Made by a program: the position numbers and the translations under genes
Shown here: positions 17,607 to 27,715 of the stretch, piece by piece
Layout: every line of letters starts with the position of its first letter
How positions within the stretch are numbered: position 1 is the stretch's first letter
Notes under the pieces: model-generated
What the model was told of the DNA's origin: nothing
Databases searched by the model: none
Seen by the model: the letters and a program-made list of their open reading frames with translations, nothing else
Assembly: GCA_050246115.1 (NCBI GenBank)
Contig: JBFWWP010000001.1
Coordinates: forward strand, 62,001-126,000
DNA from: JBFWWP01 sp050246115
Lineage (GTDB): Bacteria; Planctomycetota; UBA8108; UBA1146; JAJFFE01
Direction of reading: 5' to 3'
DNA: 64,000 nucleotides

Positions 17607-17682
17607 GCTGCTGTAGCTCAGTCGGTAGAGCACGTCCTTGGTAAGGACGAGGTCACGGGTTCAAATCCCGTCAGCAGCTCCA
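17607..17682 (+). tRNA. tRNA-Thr (anticodon GGT)
   Basis: Acceptor GCTGCTG pairs with CAGCAGC, the anticodon loop TTGGTAA lies between CGTCC and GGACG, the T arm has GGTTCAAATCC and CCA is encoded. Anticodon GGT reads ACC and ACT. Confidence 0.95.
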
Positions 17683-18083
17683 GCTTCTCGGCTCGGAGTC
17701 GACCTCGACGCCCGTGAGGGGCAGACGCTCTGGCACCCTGAAGGGTGCAGGGGCGTCGGTTCGGAGAACTGAACCGCCTGACGCAATCGGCGTCGCGAGT
17801 TCGGAAGAGACAACTTTTGCATCGGCGTGGTTCGTCCGTCGTGGAGGAGGGCGAACCAGGGAGCGAATAGCGCGCAACCGCACTACCGATCGACACTCCA
17901 CGATCGGCGCGAGTGTGGTGGCGTTCTGTCCGTCCCCCCGTCGTCAAGAAATCGGTTTTGGACGAATTCCGGGTCCTCTGCCCCGGAACGAGGCGTTTGA
18001 GTAGTCGTGTACCCGCGGATCCAGGGGCTCCGTCTGCTCAAGGCAGCCGAGTCGGGAGGGGTGGCGGGAAAGGAGCCGTCTGA
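17683..18083 (+). other. Leader region of tuf
   Basis: About 400 bases between the last tRNA of the cluster and tuf. I see no gene and no clear promoter; tuf may be read with the tRNAs. The ribosome binding site GAAAGGAG is at its end. Confidence 0.5.
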
Positions 18084-19280
<1,197 letters not shown>

Positions 19281-19356
19281 GCACTCAAGGCCCATGCGGA
19301 TGAGGCGACGTCGGTCGCGCCCCGGGAACGGGAGCGATCGACGGCGCAATAAGTGT

Positions 19357-19432
19357 AGGTCAGTAGCTCAATTGGCAGAGCTCCGGATTCCAAATCCGGT
19401 GGTTGGGGGTTCGAGTCCCTCCTGACCTGCCA
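19357..19432 (+). tRNA. tRNA-Trp (anticodon CCA)
   Basis: Acceptor AGGTCAG pairs with CTGACCT, the anticodon loop TTCCAAA lies between CCGGA and TCCGG, the T arm has GGTTCGAGTCC and CCA is encoded. It lies between tuf and secE, a common bacterial arrangement. Confidence 0.96.
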
Positions 19433-19435
19433 CCC

Positions 19436-19557
19436 CTTGGCTCGCTTTGGCTTGGGGTCGCTTTGGCTTGGGGTCGCTTGGCTTGGGGTCGCTTTGGCTT
19501 GGGGTCGTCTTGGCTTGGGGTCGTCTTGGCTTGGGGTCGTTTTGACCTTGGGTCGTC
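19436..19557 (+). repeat. Tandem 16-bp repeat array between tRNA-Trp and secE
   Basis: About seven tandem copies of a 16-base unit (CTTGGGGTCGCTTTGG and close variants, one unit a base shorter) start three bases after the tRNA CCA end. It lies in the secE leader. On the minus strand it would encode a repetitive D-P-K-P-type peptide, but with no sign that it is translated. Confidence 0.85.
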
Positions 19558-19612
19558 GCCATGAATCGTCTGGGCGAGTAAATCGAGCCGCTAGGCGCTG
19601 GGAAGTACAACG

Positions 19613-20038
19613 ATGGCATTTCGGCTGTACAAGGAAGGTCAGGGAGCGAAGGCGAGGAACACCCTCGCGTTCGTCGTAGGCGGGACTGGCCTCTTTGCCA
19701 GTGTCAGCGTCTACGAGTACCTGCGAAGCAAGATTCAGGGATCGTTCTTCAAGATCCCGCTGTTCAACTGGTCTGTTTCGGTTCCGTCGATCGTCGCCAT
19801 CTTGGTTTTGGGGGTCTTCGTAGTCGCGGGGATCTGGCTCTACAACCAGCCGAAACTGTCCGACTTCCTGATCGATACCGAGACCGAGCTGAAGACCAAG
19901 GTAACCTGGCCGACGAAGAAGGAAACGCTGAACAACTCGATCGTCGTCGTGGTCACCTGTCTGCTGTTGGGAATCTGGGTCGTTGGTGCCGACCTTTTGT
20001 TGGGGGTTCTCAAGGACAAGCTCTACGGGGCCGGTTAG
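19613..20038 (+). CDS. secE: Preprotein translocase subunit SecE
   Basis: SecE is the small essential subunit of the SecYEG protein channel. At 141 residues it is longer than the minimal form and has extra membrane segments: about 19-36 and 60-80, then the conserved amphipathic helix and hinge LKTKVTWPTKKETLNNSI near 98-115, and the final membrane helix VVVVTCLLLGIWVVGADLLL. The WPTKKE motif is diagnostic. It precedes nusG, the usual partner gene. The start follows a weak site (GGAAGTACAACG). Confidence 0.94.
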   Translation: MAFRLYKEGQGAKARNTLAFVVGGTGLFASVSVYEYLRSKIQGSFFKIPLFNWSVSVPSIVAILVLGVFVVAGIWLYNQPKLSDFLIDTETELKTKVTWPTKKETLNNSIVVVVTCLLLGIWVVGADLLLGVLKDKLYGAG

Positions 20039-20111
20039 CGGTCTCGCTCTCACGGGCCCACGGTTCTGGCGTGCGGAGCAGGTTGCGGGGAATGGATCGG
20101 TGGAGAACACG

Positions 20112-20873
20112 ATGACGGGTTTTGCCGGTAGCGCCGCGGAGGGTCCGACGACGCCGCACGACGCTGAAGGCTCGGGAGATCCGGGTGACTTCGAGGAACG
20201 CCGCGAGGAGAAACCCGGCTACGAGTCCGCACGTTCGCGGAGGGCTAGCGGGGAAGCGCCGGTGATCGAGTCCGGGCCGAGGCCTGTCCGACCGCGACCC
20301 GTGGCTCCGGAAGCGGCGGAAGTGACGCCTTCGGGGCCGACCGTCGACTTCGAGTGGTACGTCCTCCGCGTGCAGAGCGGGCGTGAAGATACCGTCTCGA
20401 ACAACCTGCGGAAGAAGTTGCGTCTGCACGGCATGGACGAGAAGGTGCGTGCGGTCGCGGTGCCGAAGCAGAAGATGACGGAGATCAAGGAAGGCAAGAA
20501 GCGCGTCCGAGCTCAGAAGGTGTTCCCGGGTTACATCTTCGTGGAAATGGCGCTCGACGACGACCTTTGGTACCTGATCCGCGACACGACCGGCATTGGC
20601 GACTTCGTCGGATCGCAGCAGAAACCCGTACCCATGGCGAGCGCTGAAGTCCGAAAAGTGCTCGACATCATGGAAGAGAAGGAAGAACCCAAAGAGGTCA
20701 AGATCGACCTGCACAAGCACGACGCGGTCAAGATCAAGGAAGGGCCCTTCGAGAACTTCGATGGGATCGTCGAGGAGGTCAATCCTCAGCGCGGTATCGT
20801 TCGCGTCATGGTGGCGATCTTCGGCCGATCGACTCCGGTCGATCTGGAGTATTGGCAAGTCGAGAAGTTGTAG
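20112..20873 (+). CDS. nusG: Transcription antitermination factor NusG with long N-terminal extension
   Basis: NusG binds RNA polymerase and affects pausing, termination and coupling to the ribosome. The NGN domain starts near residue 78 (FEWYVLRVQSGRED) and includes FPGYIFVEM near 139; the KOW domain is near 200-253 (VKIKEGPFENFDGIVEEVN). This core is standard. The first 77 residues are an added acidic and proline/arginine-rich disordered segment, not found in E. coli NusG. The ATG at 20112 has GGAGA upstream; starting at a later codon would need a rare start without a clear site. The gene follows secE and precedes rplK in the conserved order. Confidence 0.93.
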   Translation: MTGFAGSAAEGPTTPHDAEGSGDPGDFEERREEKPGYESARSRRASGEAPVIESGPRPVRPRPVAPEAAEVTPSGPTVDFEWYVLRVQSGREDTVSNNLRKKLRLHGMDEKVRAVAVPKQKMTEIKEGKKRVRAQKVFPGYIFVEMALDDDLWYLIRDTTGIGDFVGSQQKPVPMASAEVRKVLDIMEEKEEPKEVKIDLHKHDAVKIKEGPFENFDGIVEEVNPQRGIVRVMVAIFGRSTPVDLEYWQVEKL

Positions 20874-20884
20874 GGTAGGCAACC

Positions 20885-21310
20885 ATGGCAAAGCAAGTAA
20901 CTGCCAAAATCAAGCTGCAGTGCACCGGAGGTCAGGCAACCCCTGCGCCGCCCGTAGGCCCTGCGCTCGGTCAACACGGCGTGAACATCGGCATGTTCGT
21001 TCAGCAATTCAATGCTGCGACAGCCAGTCAAAAAGGGATCACGATCCCGGTGGAGATCACGGTCTACAGCGACCGATCTTTCGACTTCGTTCTGAAGTCG
21101 CCACCCGCAGCCGTTCTCCTGCGCATGGCCGCAGGCATCCCCAAGGGGTCTGGGCGCCCGCTCACCGAGAAGGTGGGCAAGGTGACGAGGAATCAGGTGA
21201 AGGAGATCGCTGAGACCAAACTCGGCGACCTGACGGCGGCGTCGCTCGGGGCCGCCATGAGGTCGATCGAAGGTACGGCGCGGAGCATGGGAATCGAGGT
21301 CGTGGAGTAA
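20885..21310 (+). CDS. rplK: 50S ribosomal protein uL11
   Basis: uL11 (141 residues, the standard length) binds the GTPase-associated centre of 23S rRNA. The proline-rich N-terminal block ATPAPPVGPALGQHGVNI is intact, and the RNA-binding C-terminal domain with GSGRPLTEKVGKVT and the ending AARSMGIEVVE-like tail is complete. The stop codon overlaps the start of rplA by one base (TAATG), so translation of the two is probably coupled. The gene starts 12 bases after nusG. Confidence 0.98.
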   Translation: MAKQVTAKIKLQCTGGQATPAPPVGPALGQHGVNIGMFVQQFNAATASQKGITIPVEITVYSDRSFDFVLKSPPAAVLLRMAAGIPKGSGRPLTEKVGKVTRNQVKEIAETKLGDLTAASLGAAMRSIEGTARSMGIEVVE

Positions 21311-22005
21311 TGCCATACGTAAGCAAGCGCCACCGCAAGAACCTCGAACAGCGACCGGCTCAAGCCCAGACCGTCGACGCTGCGGTCGAGTTCTTGAAGA
21401 ACTTTGCGCAAACCAAGTTCGACGAGACGGTCGAGATCGCAATTCGCACCGGTATCGATCCGAAGCAAACTTCCCAGGCGATTCGCGGCGCTTACTCGCT
21501 GCCTCACGGCATCGGGAAGTCCGTACGGGTCATCGCGTTCTGCGAGGGCGAGATGCGCAAGCAAGCGCTCGAGGCCGGCGCGGTCGATGCCGGTGGGGAG
21601 GATCTGGCGAAGAAGATCGAGGGCGGCTGGATGGACTTCGACGTGGCAATCGCCCATCCGGCGGCCATGCGCTACGTCGGCAAGCTAGGGCGAGTGCTGG
21701 GTCCTCAAGGAAAGATGCCGACTCCGAAGGCGGGCACGGTGACCGCCGACGTGCAAAGCGGCGTTCGCGAGTTCGCTGCCGGCAAGATCAACTTTCGCAA
21801 CGACGCCGGTGCGATCATCCACGCGCCGATGGGCAAGAAGAGCTTCTCCAAGGAGAAGCTGGTGGACAACATCAACGCGTTCGTGCACCACGTCAACACG
21901 CTCAGGCCTTCCGCCGCCAAGGGGATCTTCATTCGCAAGGTCGTGATCAAGACGACGATGTCGCCGTCGGTGCAGATCGAGTCGGGTGCCCTGGCAGCAA
22001 TGTAG
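21310..22005 (+). CDS. rplA: 50S ribosomal protein uL1
   Basis: uL1 forms the L1 stalk that helps release deacylated tRNA, and in many bacteria represses its own operon. The 231-residue protein has the family blocks VDAAVEFLKNFAQTKFDETVE near 19-40, LGRVLGPQGKMPTPKAGTV near 126-144 and the KKSFSKEKLVDNINAF segment near 177. Length is normal. The start overlaps the rplK stop. Confidence 0.98.
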   Translation: MPYVSKRHRKNLEQRPAQAQTVDAAVEFLKNFAQTKFDETVEIAIRTGIDPKQTSQAIRGAYSLPHGIGKSVRVIAFCEGEMRKQALEAGAVDAGGEDLAKKIEGGWMDFDVAIAHPAAMRYVGKLGRVLGPQGKMPTPKAGTVTADVQSGVREFAAGKINFRNDAGAIIHAPMGKKSFSKEKLVDNINAFVHHVNTLRPSAAKGIFIRKVVIKTTMSPSVQIESGALAAM

Positions 22006-22122
22006 CGTCTCTCGACGGCGGTCGCGGACGTTCGGGTCTGCGCCGGGTCGCGGGACGGATGGTTTCAATGCAGTTCTGAACGCCCCCGGATCCGCATCCT
22101 GGTTGGCGACGGAGATCGGCAC

Positions 22123-22653
22123 ATGTCGAAGAAGCTGAAAGGCCTGATCTCGCGGGATCTCAGTTCGCGCTTCTCGGGGCTCGAGGACGCGGTACTGTTC
22201 GATGTCGGCGGGCTCAATGCGGAGGACTCCCTCGCATTCCGCAGGCAACTGCGGGACGTAGGCCTTACCGTGAATGTGGTCAAGAACACCCTCGCTCGGC
22301 GCATGTTCGTCGACCGTGGGATCGCTGTCCCCCCTGAATGGTTCAGCGGGCCGACCGCCATCGCTTACGGTGGTCAAGATGCGATCGCCACTTCGAAGAG
22401 CCTCGACGAGTGGCGCAAGAAGAACAAGAAGGAACTCAAGTTTCGCGGCGGGCTGCTCGCAGGAAAGCCGCTCGAGTCGGCCGCTGCCGAGCAGTTGATC
22501 CGGATGCCGGGCGTGGCCGAGGCCAAGGGAATGGTGGTTTCGCTCATCGCCAGTCCCCTTACTGGCGCGGTGACAGTGCTCAACAACATCCTCGCCACGC
22601 TGCCGAACGTCCTCCAGGCGATCGCCGACAAGAAGAAAGAAGAAGGAGAATAA
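22123..22653 (+). CDS. rplJ: 50S ribosomal protein uL10
   Basis: uL10 anchors the L7/L12 dimers to the ribosome stalk base. At 176 residues it has the usual length. The N-terminal rRNA-binding part includes VGLTVNVVKNTLARRMF near 47-63, and the C-terminal helix binding L7/L12 ends in a lysine/glutamate-rich tail. A 117-base spacer separates it from rplA and may contain the uL10 autoregulatory site, though I could not recognise a defined L10 leader structure. rplL starts two bases after its stop. Confidence 0.96.
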   Translation: MSKKLKGLISRDLSSRFSGLEDAVLFDVGGLNAEDSLAFRRQLRDVGLTVNVVKNTLARRMFVDRGIAVPPEWFSGPTAIAYGGQDAIATSKSLDEWRKKNKKELKFRGGLLAGKPLESAAAEQLIRMPGVAEAKGMVVSLIASPLTGAVTVLNNILATLPNVLQAIADKKKEEGE

Positions 22654-22654
22654 C

Positions 22655-23059
22655 ATGTCCGAAGTCGCTGCACTTTCTCAGAAGGTCGGGGCGCTCGTGG
22701 AGAGCATCAAGGGCCTGTCTGTGATGGAACTGGTCGAACTCAAGGGGGCTCTCGAGGACGCGTTCGGCGTGACCGCCGCCGCCGCGATGCCGGCGATGAT
22801 GATGCCGATGGGCGGGGGTGGGGCAGCGGCGGCTCCGGCCGAGGAGAAGACGACGTTCGACGTCATCCTCAAGGCCGAAGGCGACAAGAAGATCCAGGTG
22901 ATCAAGGCTGTCCGCGAGATCACCAACCTCGGACTCAAGGAGGCCAAAGCCCTCGTCGAAGGCGCTCCGGCGCCGGTGAAGGAAGGCGTCTCGAAGGAAG
23001 AGGCCGCGAAGATGAAGGGCATCCTCGAAGAAGCGGGCGCTACGGTCGAGGTGAAGTAG
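22655..23059 (+). CDS. rplL: 50S ribosomal protein bL12
   Basis: bL12 forms the flexible stalk that recruits translation GTPases. The 134-residue protein has an N-terminal dimerisation helix region, an alanine/methionine/glycine hinge (PAMMMPMGGGGAAAAP near 44-60) and the conserved C-terminal globular domain with KIQVIKAVREITNLGLKEAK near 83-102. The hinge is slightly longer and more methionine-rich than in E. coli. It is translationally close to rplJ, which gives the usual high expression. Confidence 0.97.
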   Translation: MSEVAALSQKVGALVESIKGLSVMELVELKGALEDAFGVTAAAAMPAMMMPMGGGGAAAAPAEEKTTFDVILKAEGDKKIQVIKAVREITNLGLKEAKALVEGAPAPVKEGVSKEEAAKMKGILEEAGATVEVK

Positions 23060-23078
23060 CTCGTACTTGGCGGGTTCG

Positions 23079-23111
23079 GAAGTTCGCAGTCGGGCTCGAC
23101 CTGCGAACTTC
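23079..23111 (+). terminator. Hairpin between rplL and rpoB (attenuator candidate)
   Basis: GAAGTTCGCAG and CTGCGAACTTC form a perfect 11-bp stem with an 11-base loop, 20 bases after the rplL stop. No T run follows, so full termination is doubtful; position matches the rplL-rpoB attenuator known in E. coli. Confidence 0.5.
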
Positions 23112-23986
23112 GGAGCCGTCGCTGCGTGCCTGGGGACCCCGCGTGGAGGGCACCGAAGACCGCTCACGACTGGTGAGGGTTTTGCTGGTGAGCCCGGCAT
23201 CTCCCCGGTATGCTGTCGCGCCGGCAGTCGTTTTTGGCTCTAGGCGCGATTGGGGCAGCGTTTCGGGTGTCGAAGGCTGAGGTCGATTCATGTCGGCGTC
23301 CTCAGCGGGCGGAGTCGACTCGCGATGGCCCTCGCGGCGTAGGCGCGGGCTCCGCTCTGCGGCTGCGCAGGGTAACTGGTGCGCAGGGGAATGGCGCGAC
23401 CGGGCGGGCCCGCGGCAACCACTCGCAACGATCTCGGGACGGCGTCGCGTCTTGCCGTCGGTTCTGGGTGGGCGGTTGCGCGACTCGCTGGGCCGAACCG
23501 GGGGAGTTCGCCTTCGTTGCAATCAACAGGGGTAGATCTTGGCCGGTCTCCGCCGGCCCGATGCCGGTGGGGGACCCGACGCCCCACCACGATCTTCGAG
23601 GCGTCCTGGATCTCCGAATGGTTCTGGCGGTGCGAGGCGTGCGCGGCAGGCCAGCGCCGTAAGCGGCTCGTGCGGCCCAGAACTGAAGTCCCGAGCGAAC
23701 GGGTTGGCCCACCCCGTTTGCTTCTCGAGTCTGGAGGCAAAAGGGGGAGCCGGCCCGGTCATGGCACGGCGCCGTCGAGCACTCTCGGCGGTTCGAGTCC
23801 TGGCGCGAGCGCCGGGACCACGGAGCGTGGGGCTTTTTGACCCCGACACTCGTGGATGATCATTGGTAATGCGTCCAACCGCGGTGCGGTGCCTGCGGTG
23901 GGGCGACCGACTCTGACTGAGTGACTTCAAACGACCGCAGCGCGCGCCGGGCGCCGGTCGTCCTTCGAAATCAAGGGGAACAGTTC
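23112..23986 (+). other. Long rplL-rpoB spacer
   Basis: About 875 bases with no credible gene on either strand despite several open frames, which here reflect high GC. It is unusually long for this position. I see no near-consensus promoter; a TTGACC at 23837 lacks a matching -10 at proper distance. The rpoB ribosome binding site AAGGGGAAC is at its end. Confidence 0.5.
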
Positions 23987-26900
23987 ATGGAAGTAAGGGT
24001 CTTCGGAAATCGCGGCGGAGACATCCCGGTTCCTGATCTCATGGAGCTGCAGATCAAGGCGTATGATCAGTTCCTGCAGCAGGACGTCCACTGGAGCGAT
24101 CGCGACAACTTTGGACTCGAGTCGATCCTCCAAGAAGTGTTTCCTATCGAAAGCTACGACAAGAAGATCACGCTCGAGTACATCGGCTACGAACTCGGCC
24201 GTCCCCGTTACTCCGCCGACGAGTGTCGCCAACTCAAGCTGACCTTTGCCTCGCCGTTCAAGATCCGGCTGCGCATGGTCAAGGAGTCGGAGTCCATCGA
24301 GGAAGAAGTCTATCTCGGTGAGATTCCGGTGATGATCGGCGGCGGCGAGTTCATCGTGAACGGCGCCGAGCGCGTGATCGTGAGCCAGCTGCACCGCTCC
24401 CCCGGGGTGGATTTCTCGGAGGAGGCTCACTCGGGCGATAAGCGGCTGCACTCGAGCCGGATCATTCCGGAGCGCGGGTCTTGGATCGAGTTCAACGTGG
24501 GCAAGAAGGACACGTTGGCGGTCAGGATCGACCAGAGCGGCAAGTTCCCCGCCAGCATGCTGCTGCGCGCGATGGACGAAGCATATTCGAGCAACAGCGA
24601 GATCCTGGCGTTGTTCTACCCGATCGAGACCGTCAAGGTCCCTGGCCTCAAGTCGATTGCCAAGCTTCTGGGAGGCGAAGGAGCGAGCACCAAGAGCGGA
24701 CGCGTGGCCGCCGAGGACATCGTCGATCTCGAGACCGGTGAGATCCTCCTGGAGACCGGCGAGGTCTTCACGGAGACCTTCCTGAAGGCCTACTTCAGTG
24801 AAGAGATGGAGCCCAAGCGAGGCGGGAAGACCATGTTCCGTCTCTTGCCGGAGGTCTACGACCCGCTGATCCTGAACACCCTCCGTGAGGACCCTTCCAA
24901 GGACCACGAAGAGGCGCTGATCCGCATCTACCAGCGGCTCCGGCCGGGGAATCCCGCGCAGATCCAGAAGGCGAAAGAGCTCTTCTTCGACAAGTTCTTC
25001 AACCCGAACAAGTACCGCCTCGGCCGCGTGGGCCGGTTCCGCATCAACCGCAAGTTCGGTCTCGGAATTCCCGAGTCGGAGCAGACGCTGCAGCCGGAGG
25101 ACATCCTCGAGACGATCTCTTACGTCTTTGCGCTGCGCGCGGGGCAGGGAGAGATCGACGACATCGACCACCTCGGCAACCGTCGGGTGCGAACCATCGA
25201 GGAACTCGCCGGCGAGGAACTCCGGAAGGGGTTCCTGAAGCTCAAGCGTACCGTTCAGGAACGTATGAGTATCATGGAGGCGGAGAACCTCACGCCTCGT
25301 AGCGTGATCAATTCGAAGACGATCTCGTCGGCGATCGAGTTCTTCTTCGGACGCGGCGAGCTGTCGCAGGTGGTCGACCAGACCAACCCGCTATCGCAGC
25401 TCACGCACGAACGACGGCTCAGTGCTCTCGGTCCCGGCGGCCTCAACCGCAAACGCGCCGGGTTCGAAGTGCGCGACGTGCATATCTCCCACTACGGCCG
25501 GATCTGTCCGATCGAAACCCCCGAGGGTACCAACATCGGTCTGATCTCGAGCCTGAGCGTGTTCGCGACCATCGACGAGTACGGGTTCCTCATCACTCCG
25601 TACTATCCCGTGAAGAACGGCAAGGTCGCGCTGTCGACCGGCGACTTGCTGTTCCTGCGAGCGGACCAGGAAGAGAACATCTATCTGGCTCCAGGAGATA
25701 GTGAACTCGACGACAAGGGCCGTTTCGTCGGCGACTTGGTGCTCGCGCGCCTGAACGGCGAGTTCTTCATGGTGGAGCCGGAGAAGGTCAACTTCATGGA
25801 CGTCAGCTCCATGCAGCTCGTCGGGGTGTCAGCCGCCCTGATTCCGTTCCTGGAGCACAACGACGCGAACCGGGCGCTCATGGGATCCAACATGCAGCGT
25901 CAGGCCGTCCCCCTGTTGAAAACCGAAGCCCCGTTGGTCGGTACCGGCATGGAGCGCTACGTGGCGCGCTACTCCGGAATGGTCGTGAAGGCCCTTCACG
26001 CGGGCACGGTCACGGCGGTCGACGCGAATCACGTACGGATCGGCGACGAGGAGTACCCGCTGCGCAAGTACCAGGGGCTCAACGAGCGGACCTGTCTCAA
26101 CCAGCGACCCTGCATTCGGCTCGGCGACAAGGTCGAAGCCGGCGACGTCATCGCCGACGGCGCTGCGACTGCGGGCGGTGAACTTGCGCTCGGCAAGAAT
26201 GTGCTCGTCGCCTTCATGAGCTGGGACGGTTACAACTTCGAGGACGCGATCATCGTCAGCGAGCAACTCGTTCGCGACGACACGTACACCTCGATCCACA
26301 TCGACGAGTTCGAGATCGAGATCCGTGAGACCAAGCTCGGACGGGAAGAGTTCACGAGGGACATTCCCAACGTCTCCGAACGACTCCTCAAGAATCTCGA
26401 CGAGATCGGAATCGTTCGTACCGGAACGCGTGTCTCGCAGGGCGACATTCTGGTCGGCAAGGTGGTGCCCAAGTCCAAGAGCGAGTTGTCGCCGGAAGAG
26501 AAGCTGCTCCATGCCATTTTCGGCCGCGCTGGCGAGGACGTGAAGAACGACTCGCTGACGGTGCCTTCGGGCATCGAGGGGGTCGTCATTGGTTCGCGTC
26601 GCTTCTCACGGCGATCGGCGTTGAGCGAGGATGATCGCAAGGACACCAAGCGCCAGATTACCGACATCGAGGAGTCGACTCACGCCGACATCCTGACCGA
26701 GCTCGAGGCGCTGCTGTCGGATCTGAAAGACATCACCGGAGGCACGCCGCGAGATCCAGACACCGGGAAAGTGCTCAAGGCGGAGGTGCTCTACGAGACC
26801 AAGAGCGTGCACGCCGTGAAGATCGCGCTGAAGCCCGACTTCTTCCTGTCGAGTTCGAAGAAGAAGAACACCGAAGTCAAGGATGCCCTGCGCGTGCGCC

Positions 26901-27712
26901 TCGCGAAGATGGAGGAGCTAGAAGACCTCAAGAATCGCGAGGTGAACCGGCTGACTCGGGGTGACGAACTGCCCGCCGGGGTCATCGAGATGGTGAAGGT
27001 CTGGGTCGCGACTCGTCGCAACCTGTCCGTCGGGGACAAGATGGCTGGCCGCCACGGCAACAAAGGGGTGATCTCGAAGATCCTGCCCCTCGAAGATTGT
27101 CCGTTCCTCGCCGACGGAACGCCGGTCGAGGTGATCCTGAACCCGCTCGGGGTGCCATCGCGCATGAACCTGGGTCAGATTCTCGAGACCCACCTGGGCT
27201 GGGCCGCGGAGCGACTCGGCTTCCGCGCGGTGACTCCGATCTTCAACGGCGCGAAGGAAGCGGAGATCCGTGAGTTGATGGTCGAAGCGGGCCTGCCCGC
27301 GACGGGTAAGTCGGTTCTGTTCGACGGCCGTACCGGCCAGCGTTTCGACCAAGAAGTGACGGTCGGGAGGCTCTATCTCCTGAAGCTGCACCACCTGGTC
27401 GACGACAAAATCCACGCGCGTGCGACCGGACCTTACTCGCTGATCACCCAGCAGCCGCTCGGCGGCAAGGCTCGATTTGGTGGTCAGCGCTTCGGCGAGA
27501 TGGAAGTGTGGGCTCTCGAGGCGTACGGTGCCGCCCACATTCTTCAGGAACTGCTGACCGTGAAGAGCGACGACGTGGACGGGCGGGCGAAGATCTACGA
27601 ATCCATGGTCAAAGGTGAGAACACGCTCGAAGCGGGCACACCCGTTTCGTTCGACGTGCTGACGCATGAGATCAAGGGACTCGGCCTGAACCTCGAGCTG
27701 GAGAAGAAGTAA
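23987..27712 (+). CDS. rpoB: DNA-directed RNA polymerase subunit beta
   Basis: The beta subunit forms one half of the catalytic cleft of RNA polymerase. The 1241-residue protein is complete, from the MELQIKAYDQFL block near residue 18 through the fork/rifampicin region (LSQVVDQTNPLSQLTHERR near 466-484 and SALGPGGLNRKRAGFEVRD), RICPIETPEGTNIGLI near 504, the catalytic-side SWDGYNFEDAI near 744, KMAGRHGNKGV near 1018 and the clamp-binding GGQRFGEMEVWALEAYG near 1164. The ATG at 23987 is chosen over an upstream in-frame GTG because of AAGGGGAAC. rpoC follows after three bases. In the rifampicin pocket, the positions equal to E. coli F514 and M515 are both valine. Confidence 0.98.
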   Translation: MEVRVFGNRGGDIPVPDLMELQIKAYDQFLQQDVHWSDRDNFGLESILQEVFPIESYDKKITLEYIGYELGRPRYSADECRQLKLTFASPFKIRLRMVKESESIEEEVYLGEIPVMIGGGEFIVNGAERVIVSQLHRSPGVDFSEEAHSGDKRLHSSRIIPERGSWIEFNVGKKDTLAVRIDQSGKFPASMLLRAMDEAYSSNSEILALFYPIETVKVPGLKSIAKLLGGEGASTKSGRVAAEDIVDLETGEILLETGEVFTETFLKAYFSEEMEPKRGGKTMFRLLPEVYDPLILNTLREDPSKDHEEALIRIYQRLRPGNPAQIQKAKELFFDKFFNPNKYRLGRVGRFRINRKFGLGIPESEQTLQPEDILETISYVFALRAGQGEIDDIDHLGNRRVRTIEELAGEELRKGFLKLKRTVQERMSIMEAENLTPRSVINSKTISSAIEFFFGRGELSQVVDQTNPLSQLTHERRLSALGPGGLNRKRAGFEVRDVHISHYGRICPIETPEGTNIGLISSLSVFATIDEYGFLITPYYPVKNGKVALSTGDLLFLRADQEENIYLAPGDSELDDKGRFVGDLVLARLNGEFFMVEPEKVNFMDVSSMQLVGVSAALIPFLEHNDANRALMGSNMQRQAVPLLKTEAPLVGTGMERYVARYSGMVVKALHAGTVTAVDANHVRIGDEEYPLRKYQGLNERTCLNQRPCIRLGDKVEAGDVIADGAATAGGELALGKNVLVAFMSWDGYNFEDAIIVSEQLVRDDTYTSIHIDEFEIEIRETKLGREEFTRDIPNVSERLLKNLDEIGIVRTGTRVSQGDILVGKVVPKSKSELSPEEKLLHAIFGRAGEDVKNDSLTVPSGIEGVVIGSRRFSRRSALSEDDRKDTKRQITDIEESTHADILTELEALLSDLKDITGGTPRDPDTGKVLKAEVLYETKSVHAVKIALKPDFFLSSSKKKNTEVKDALRVRLAKMEELEDLKNREVNRLTRGDELPAGVIEMVKVWVATRRNLSVGDKMAGRHGNKGVISKILPLEDCPFLADGTPVEVILNPLGVPSRMNLGQILETHLGWAAERLGFRAVTPIFNGAKEAEIRELMVEAGLPATGKSVLFDGRTGQRFDQEVTVGRLYLLKLHHLVDDKIHARATGPYSLITQQPLGGKARFGGQRFGEMEVWALEAYGAAHILQELLTVKSDDVDGRAKIYESMVKGENTLEAGTPVSFDVLTHEIKGLGLNLELEKK

Positions 27713-27715
27713 CAC

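Noticed and set aside
19368..19619. Minus-strand D-P-K-P-rich protein over the 16-bp repeats
   Set aside because: Its composition comes only from the tandem repeat, and it overlaps a tRNA gene.
22006..22122. L10 leader RNA before rplJ
   Set aside because: The position fits, but I could not find the expected kink-turn structure, so I do not annotate it.
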